Shown here: one piece after another, positions 58,169 through 64,000 of the stretch
How the letters are laid out: each line of letters begins with the position of its first letter
Position numbering within the stretch: the stretch's first letter is position 1
NCBI GenBank assembly: GCA_029379385.1
Contig: CM055617.1
Span: forward strand, 13,673,532-13,737,531
Source of the DNA: Quillaja saponaria
Lineage: Eukaryota > Streptophyta > Magnoliopsida > Fabales > Quillajaceae
Reading direction: 5' to 3'
Length of the DNA stretch: 64,000 nt
Notes under the pieces: model-generated
Told to the model about the DNA's origin: nothing
The model's database searches: none
The model's input: the letters and a program-made list of their open reading frames with translations, nothing else
Translations under genes and position numbers: made by a program

Positions 58169-60710
58169 TTATAATAAATGGGATAATGAAATGTGTGAGT
58201 TTATTACCAACTATTTAATTGTTGTATCGTCGATAAGGTCTTGGCTTAATTAGCTAAAATAGAGATGTTCGAGCCAAAAAATATATTGTTCAAGTCACAC
58301 CATCAAAAAATAGATAAATTTTCTCTTTATTTGAGTTGTTTGTCCCTTTATGTAAATAATGAAATGAAGGTTATAATCAAGCCATCAATTATTAATTCCT
58401 ACACTTTTACAATTGCACATACCCACTGACCAAACATCGTTAGATTTAAATGAACCCCATTAATTGCATGGTCTTTACATGTAGCTTCATATATACATTT
58501 CGGTGAAAAACTCTATTGTATGGTCTATTACAAATTGAAAGATTAGTTGCATATAATTATAGTGTAAATTAATGAAAATATATATTATAACATTATTTTC
58601 AGTAATAAAAAAAAATACTGAATGGTCCATTTTTAAATAATTAAAAATTGGATTAAGTTGGACTTTGATATTGGATTGCATTTTCCAATTATGGTAATTT
58701 TGTTTTTCCAATTTGATTTATATTTTAGAATTATACTTCTAATTGTTTGGATTTTTTTTGATACTATAATAGTTGTCGTTCTAGTAATGTGGATATTTGT
58801 TAATAAACTCTCTACTTTGGTTAGAAAAAAATATAAAAACTTTAAAAATATAACTCGTTTTCATCTAATTGCTACTTCATTCCTCTTCTTCTTCTTCTTC
58901 TTTTTTTCTTTCTATTTCTATCATTCCTATCGTTAAACTGTAATTACATGTTAAAGTTACTTACATTAACCTTTTGTGATTTGCTATGCATACTTGTTCT
59001 TCATTTGTATTCATGTTCTCTCTTCTTTGGACTTGTAATCCTATATTTAGTTGCATTAGTGCAATATATAGATATAGTAGTTGGTGCCAATTTCATTATT
59101 TCATATATTGACTAAATCTAACTAATTATTCAACATATGGTTGCTTTCAAATTTAATAACTAACAATGTAAAAATTCTTTACCCTAATAGTGGATCAAAT
59201 GTTAATTCTATTTTAATTAATCCATACAAGGGTGAGTTTCAAACCAAACTGATCGGACTCATTCAAATTCAATTTGAAAACTAAACGAATCGAATTTGAA
59301 TTTGAATAGTACAACATTATTTGATTCGTTATTATATCAATAATTTGAACGAATGGGAATCAATTATCAATAATATTTAATACCATTTTAATTAAGAAAT
59401 TAAATAAATATTTTTTTATTTACCAAATTATCCTTATCAATTCAAATATTTGTATTTGTATTTGAATTTGGATACTGAAATTCGAATCCAAACAGTACAC
59501 TATTCAAAACTATTTAATTTGAATTCTAGCTCTAATTCCATATATATACTGAAAATGCTGTGTAGCAGCAAAAAGAAAATGTCCACTTTTTGCATTTCAG
59601 AGCTCCATGTAAAGAGCAAAATTCTTCAAGTGCACGTAGCACTGGCCTTAAACAAATTGATAAGTTCTTTTATGTATGACTTTCTCCTTAATTAACATGT
59701 ACATAGAAAATGTCTTAACATGGTAGATCCCAAAGGAAAATTGGTGAGAAGACAATGGATTGATCAGCTTTCTGAATTTCTGTCAAGAATGGCAACCTAT
59801 TTCATATAAGATTTGGATTTGGAGTAGAACTCTACTCCCAAAAGCCTTATTATAGTTGAGTATTTATATATTTGTAAGCATAGGTATAGTCTGTAAAGTT
59901 AATGGAGAAAACATTCAAGTATATTCACTTTGTGAAATAAAATTTCATACTAGTCCCAACAAAAGAAGTTGAAACTGAAATAGTATAACTTAATTGAACT
60001 TATATTACTGATGAAGATGTACTGATGTGGAAGAAGTTTTTGAAATCATTGAGGATGATAATTTTGATTGACCAAGTCAAATATCTGATCCGTATGAATC
60101 GAATTTTTTAAGCTTAAACAATCTACTAATCACACTGCATTCGGATCAGAATATGATTAGTTAAAATCATGTTGAATTAGACTCAAATACAATAAAATGT
60201 ATGATGCATTTTATTCATATTGAATCAAATTTTCATAAATCAAATCAAGTCAAATGATCAGGTTCACTGACATTTTGAAAAAAAAAAATAAAAAAAATCA
60301 GTGGTCTAGATACTGCTAGATAAAGCATAATTCTGGTTAGAAACAAAACTAGATTATAAATTTGATGAATAACTAATAACCCTAATATAAGATCAAGCTT
60401 CAGCCATTAATCATCATATATCTCAACCAGCAAGTCTTATTTAAGTAATTATAAAGCAAAAACAATTAACATTGTACCTGATAACTGCAATCTCCCATAG
60501 TAAAAAAAAAAGAAAAAAAGAACACATGCTTTGAGATGCTCTTTCATATATGAAACATACTCCAAGATGAATAATATATCATACATTCATTGAAACTTAT
60601 CATCATTTCTCCAACATCTCTACTAATCCTTCTGGGAGATCATTTTTTGTCTTAACCAAACCACAAAATGCCCCCATTGCTTAAATGTGTTATGATGTGG
60701 GTTTGAAATG
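58169..60710. other. intergenic, no gene recognised
   Basis: AT-rich. A (TTC)n-like tract at about 58880-58905. Open stretches (58658-58936, 59450-59695) are hydrophobic or AT-driven and show no domain. Confidence 0.45.
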
Positions 60711-60890
60711 TTAAAAAAATACTACAACATTGAGAATAGTATTTCTTAACATTTCTAGTTGGGGAAAAACTGGCTCGGCAATGAGGGAAATTTGTTGTTT
60801 TGTTAGGGCAAAAACTGGCCTCCTAGCTGGTGCGTTAGCAGAGATGTGATAACCAATTTCCATGGTGATAAGAAGAGAAGATGAAGTCAT
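60711..60890 (-). CDS. candidate small ORF, 59 aa, unknown
   Basis: On the minus strand a TATA-like TTTAAATA (complement of about 60948-60956) and a CT-rich leader precede an ATG at 60890 and a 59-codon frame: MTSSSLLITMEIGYHISANA, then PARRPVFALTKQQISLIAEP and VFPQLEMLRNTILNVVVFF. Codon use is less AT-biased than its surroundings. A second short frame (MGAFCGLVKTKNDLPEGLVE...) follows about 45 bases after the stop, so this might be the first exon of a slightly longer two-exon gene or its relic. I do not recognise the family. Confidence 0.3.
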   Translation of the reverse strand: MTSSSLLITMEIGYHISANAPARRPVFALTKQQISLIAEPVFPQLEMLRNTILNVVVFF

Positions 60891-60956
60891 GAAAAAAATT
60901 AATAAAATTGAGATTATCTAAGGATAGAAAAAAGGGAGTGAAGAAGGGTATTTAAA

Positions 60957-61938
60957 GGACTTTCATGACGTGTATTTTTTTTAATGTAATAAAATTTTCT
61001 AATAATTATTTGTAGTCATTATTACCCTTTTTGGCAATAATTTTAGTGCAATGCAATTAATGACCTAAATATTTTAAATTTTAAAGACAATCACTTGTTA
61101 AGATTATATTAATGAATTTTTTTCTGACATTATTATAGTGGGTGACAATAATTTAGTACAATAAATTTAAAGCATTAGTATTTTTATGTTTTAAATTGGC
61201 TTAACTAATATTTTAGCCTATTGAGATTGCCTTAATTTTAATCAACTGGATCACTATGCTTTCATTTTAATTTCAATTGAGTTTCATGCATACCTATTCG
61301 TCAAAATTTTATTTGATTTTACAAAAATTTCTTGTATTTTTGTAAGGATTTTTGTTCATAAATATTAAAATCACCATTCTCTTGTGTTATTTGGTTGTCT
61401 TGATCTTAATCTTTAGACAAGTTTCATTTGTAAATTTTTAGAAATTCATGCATGACACCCAATTAAAATTAAAATGAAAGTACAATGACCCAATTGAAAA
61501 TTTTAAAACATAATGGCTCATTTGAAAAATAATGTAACTATAGGGATCTAAAATATAATTTTTCATTTTTCAATCAAGTTGCATTCTCTCATTCTCATGT
61601 TATGTATAAATAAACTCATTCTACATAATTTAAATATAAAATGACAAAAAAAGTTTTGTAAGACATAAAATAATTTAAGCACATTATTATCTTTATGTCA
61701 AGGGTAGTTAATTAGTTAATTCATAACATATAAACAGAAGAATAAAATTTGATTAAGAAATTTTGAACCTTAAATGATAAAATTGATTGAGAAAATTCTT
61801 AGAATATCGAAATAAAAATGATACAATCTTAAAGGACCAAGGCTATAGATAAACTTTTAAAATTTCAATGACTATATTTATTATATTTGCATAGAGGTTT
61901 GCATGCATCTTGTTCAAGATAAGTAATTTAGGTGCCCA
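60957..61938. other. intergenic, AT-rich
   Basis: Nothing recognisable. Confidence 0.4.
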
Positions 61939-62692
61939 ATGCTAGAGAAGAAAGATCAAGAGTTTATTCAATATTCTAGAGATTTGGAAGATAAGCATCC
62001 TATTCCTTTTCATTCTCTAATTGTTCAAGATTATGATCCTAATGAGCATTATGGTTTGAAGGATCCTTTTCTAGGAGATCAAGACTTTAAAATTAATCCA
62101 AGGGAGAATTTGGATAGGGTGGTTTAAACTTTGAATATATCTCCTAAGAGCTGTAAGGCAAGCCCTGTCGCAATAGGTGGGAATGCATTTACTACCTCAG
62201 GGGCAACAAACACTAAAGGCAGCTCTATGAATGCTATTAGGGTTCATTTTGATGATATTATGAAAGCTTCGTTGAACAATGCTAATATCAAGGATACCAG
62301 AAGCTTGCTTTCTCTTCCTTCTTAATAATTGATGTGCTCTATTAGAATGCCCGTGGGTTTAATAATGGTAAAACTAGGCATCGACTTCGCAAATTGGTCA
62401 GGTGGAATTGAATTTCTTTAGTGTTTGTTTCGAAACTTAAAAGTTTTTGGGGGGATTTGAAGAGCCTTGAACAGTGTTGTGGCTTTTTGTACTCAATCTT
62501 TAATACTGCAAATAATTTATGGGTGTCATAGTATGTTTCATTTTTTGGTGAACTAATTTTGGTTTCAGGTCAACAAATAACGTTGAAGGTTTGTCATACA
62601 ACTTTGGTTGTTTCTAGTTTTTCTAACTTTATCTATGCTAAATAATGTAGTGCTAACAGGCTTGTATTTTGGGATGATCGTTACTAGAACTT
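61939..62692 (+). mobile_element. LINE (L1-type) fragment: end of ORF1 and endonuclease part of ORF2
   Basis: 61939-62325 is one frame with a single internal TAA (62125-62127): ...FHSLIVQDYDPNEHYGLKDP... then ...AIRVHFDDIMKASL..., the ORF1-like end. From about 62346, one frame gives NARGFNNGKTRHRLRKLVRW, then ISLVFVSKLKSFWGDLKSL and YVSFFGELILVSGQQITLK...FSNFIYAK, the start of the L1 endonuclease ('WNARG..N..TR.RLR.L.....L..VFV.E.K'). Stops at the W.N, VS-Y and AK-C positions, and no reverse transcriptase follows, so it is truncated and dead. Confidence 0.75.
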
Positions 62693-63100
62693 ACTATATC
62701 TGCATTTGCCAAAAGACAGACTCTAAAAAACCAAACATAGATATAGACTTTTTGCGTCTATGATTAATGTTTCTGCATCTGTAGACATGCAGACCCTGAT
62801 AGTAGGGGAAAAAATAAATTCAATAGATGCTGAAATTTGAAACGCATATGCAACAAAATGTACCTTTTGGCGCCATATTTCGCGAGGACATCTGCATCTG
62901 CAAGGGCAGACATAGATATTTTGATTGGTGTCAAATTTATATGCATCTCCATTGTCTTTAATTTCTTTTGCCTCTATGCATGCGCAAATAATAAAATATT
63001 ATTTTTTTAAAAAATATATCTTTTTTTTCTGTTCTGCCACTTAATATACCTGTATCTGTAATAGTAGATGTAGAAAGTCTATCTTGTTTTAAACCATATC
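62693..63100. other. intergenic after the LINE
   Basis: Several 'gcatctgc' and 'gcagac' words on both strands between 62765 and 62960. No gene recognised. Confidence 0.4.
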
Positions 63101-63264
63101 ATGGCTCCCCTTCTCCTCCTTCCTGTTCTTCCTCCACCAATCCAACTCTACTCCCTTTTATCACAGAGGATGTTGTCAAACGAGAAGCCACCACCTTCTG
63201 GCCACATCCTCATCGTTCTCCATCCACCTCCTTGTCACTTCAGATCAAGGGAGATTCACAAAAG
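63101..63264 (+). other. possible first exon (weak)
   Basis: ATG at 63101 in GC- and CT-richer DNA, open for 54 codons (MAPLLLLPVLPPPIQLYSLL...) to a good donor (AAAAG followed by GTATGT at 63265). Base composition stands out from the surroundings, but no partner exon is visible before the window ends. It could equally be non-coding. Confidence 0.2.
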
Positions 63265-63270
63265 GTATGT

Positions 63271-63272
<2 letters not shown>

Positions 63273-63318
<46 letters not shown>
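63273..63318. repeat. (TA)n(CA)n compound microsatellite
   Basis: About 9 TA units passing into about 15 CA units. Confidence 0.95.
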
Positions 63319-63319
<1 letters not shown>

Positions 63320-63861
63320 TAATATTTTTGTATTGTTTGTTAGGTAGTTATATATATCTATATAAATATGAAAGTTTCTTGCTTGAATATAACACATTAC
63401 CTACTCACTCACACAATGATAAATTGATGTGTGGCTATATATAGATTAGTATATAGGAGATGTAGGGTGCTGGTATTGTATTATTATATATGTTAAGGGA
63501 TGAATTGAAATATTGATGGTGCATAGCTGGTTAGTACTAACGGTTAAGAAATTAAGTAAAAACATAATTACCTAGTGCTTAACTTGTCCAAACTACTTAT
63601 ATTTTCTTAAGTGTTAATTAGCTTTTGCTTAAATAAATCCTATCTAATAAGTTGAAACTCCAATTAAAGATCCAAATTAATGCCTTAAAATCATGAAAAT
63701 AGTTTTATCCATGCCTTAATTAACCTTAAAAATATTAATTTAATAAAGTCCAATAAAATATCCAAATACCTAGATAAGTTATTTAATTAATCCATATGCC
63801 TTAAAACCTTAAAAATATATTTATCTAAATTAATGCCTTATGTATGTAGTAAACTCTTGAA

Positions 63862-63897
<36 letters not shown>

Positions 63898-64000
63898 TAC
63901 ATATATTTGAACATAATAAATTCTAATGAACTAATCCTAATAAAGCAATAAACTTCTAAACTTAATTTAAAACAACACCTTCTAAATAATTCTTACCTTC
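63319..64000. other. intergenic to the window end, with a 4-bp microsatellite
   Basis: An (ATAC)n-type tract of about 7 units at 63865-63892, followed by (TA)n. Nothing else recognised. Confidence 0.6.

Noticed and set aside
58658..58936. Hydrophobic 92-codon open stretch
   Set aside because: Composition explained by T-rich DNA and a (TTC)n tract; no signal-peptide/gene context.

Overview
This window looks like AT-rich nuclear DNA from a flowering plant, most likely a eudicot. The evidence is a spliced group IIc WRKY gene with the plant-typical intron inside the WRKY domain, a plant purine permease, a plant F-box gene, a type I (M-alpha) MADS-box gene, and many plant transposable elements (CACTA, hAT, copia, gypsy-like LTR, LINE, SINE). 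I cannot name the species. There is no operon structure; genes are isolated islands in repeat-rich DNA. No tRNA gene, rRNA gene or CRISPR array was recognised.

Layout. 1-8 kb: two related minus-strand LTRs, the first with a tRNA-Met-type primer-binding site, so the body of that element continues off the left edge. 8-12 kb: intergenic, with a cluster of G-boxes and W-boxes near 10 kb. 12.1-13.4 kb: WRKY gene with a frame anomaly at its N terminus. 14.2-15.9 kb: retrotransposon gag relic split by a hAT-like element. 17.2-18.3 kb: intronless F-box gene with a clear TATA box. 19.9-22.3 kb: decayed 3' half of an RWA-type cell-wall O-acetyltransferase gene. 24.4-25.9 kb: two-exon purine permease (PUP). 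25.9-38.6 kb: the 3' end and flank of the PUP gene, fused to a truncated CACTA terminus and a large array of a degenerate ~168-bp repeat, tandemly duplicated into two full units and a partial third. 38.8-43.4 kb: a 2.3-kb tandem duplication whose right copy runs into the MADS gene; the left copy carries only the last 26 codons plus stop of that gene. 44.5-58.2 kb: a nearly complete but dead CACTA element (tnp2-like transposase and DUF4216-like region on the minus strand), interrupted by an unclassified repeat that is itself interrupted by a decayed copia element. 58-64 kb: mostly intergenic, with a possible small ORF at 60.8 kb, a LINE fragment at 62 kb and microsatellites.

The apparently functional genes (WRKY, F-box, PUP, MADS) are not in one obvious pathway: transcription factors, an SCF ubiquitin-ligase adaptor and a purine/cytokinin-type transporter. 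The strongest unusual signals are structural. The same ~168-bp repeat occurs in about five copies in the complete CACTA element and in about 20 copies in each truncated one, next to a conserved acidic terminal exon. Together with the duplication that captured the PUP gene end, this suggests local amplification of a transposon-borne satellite.
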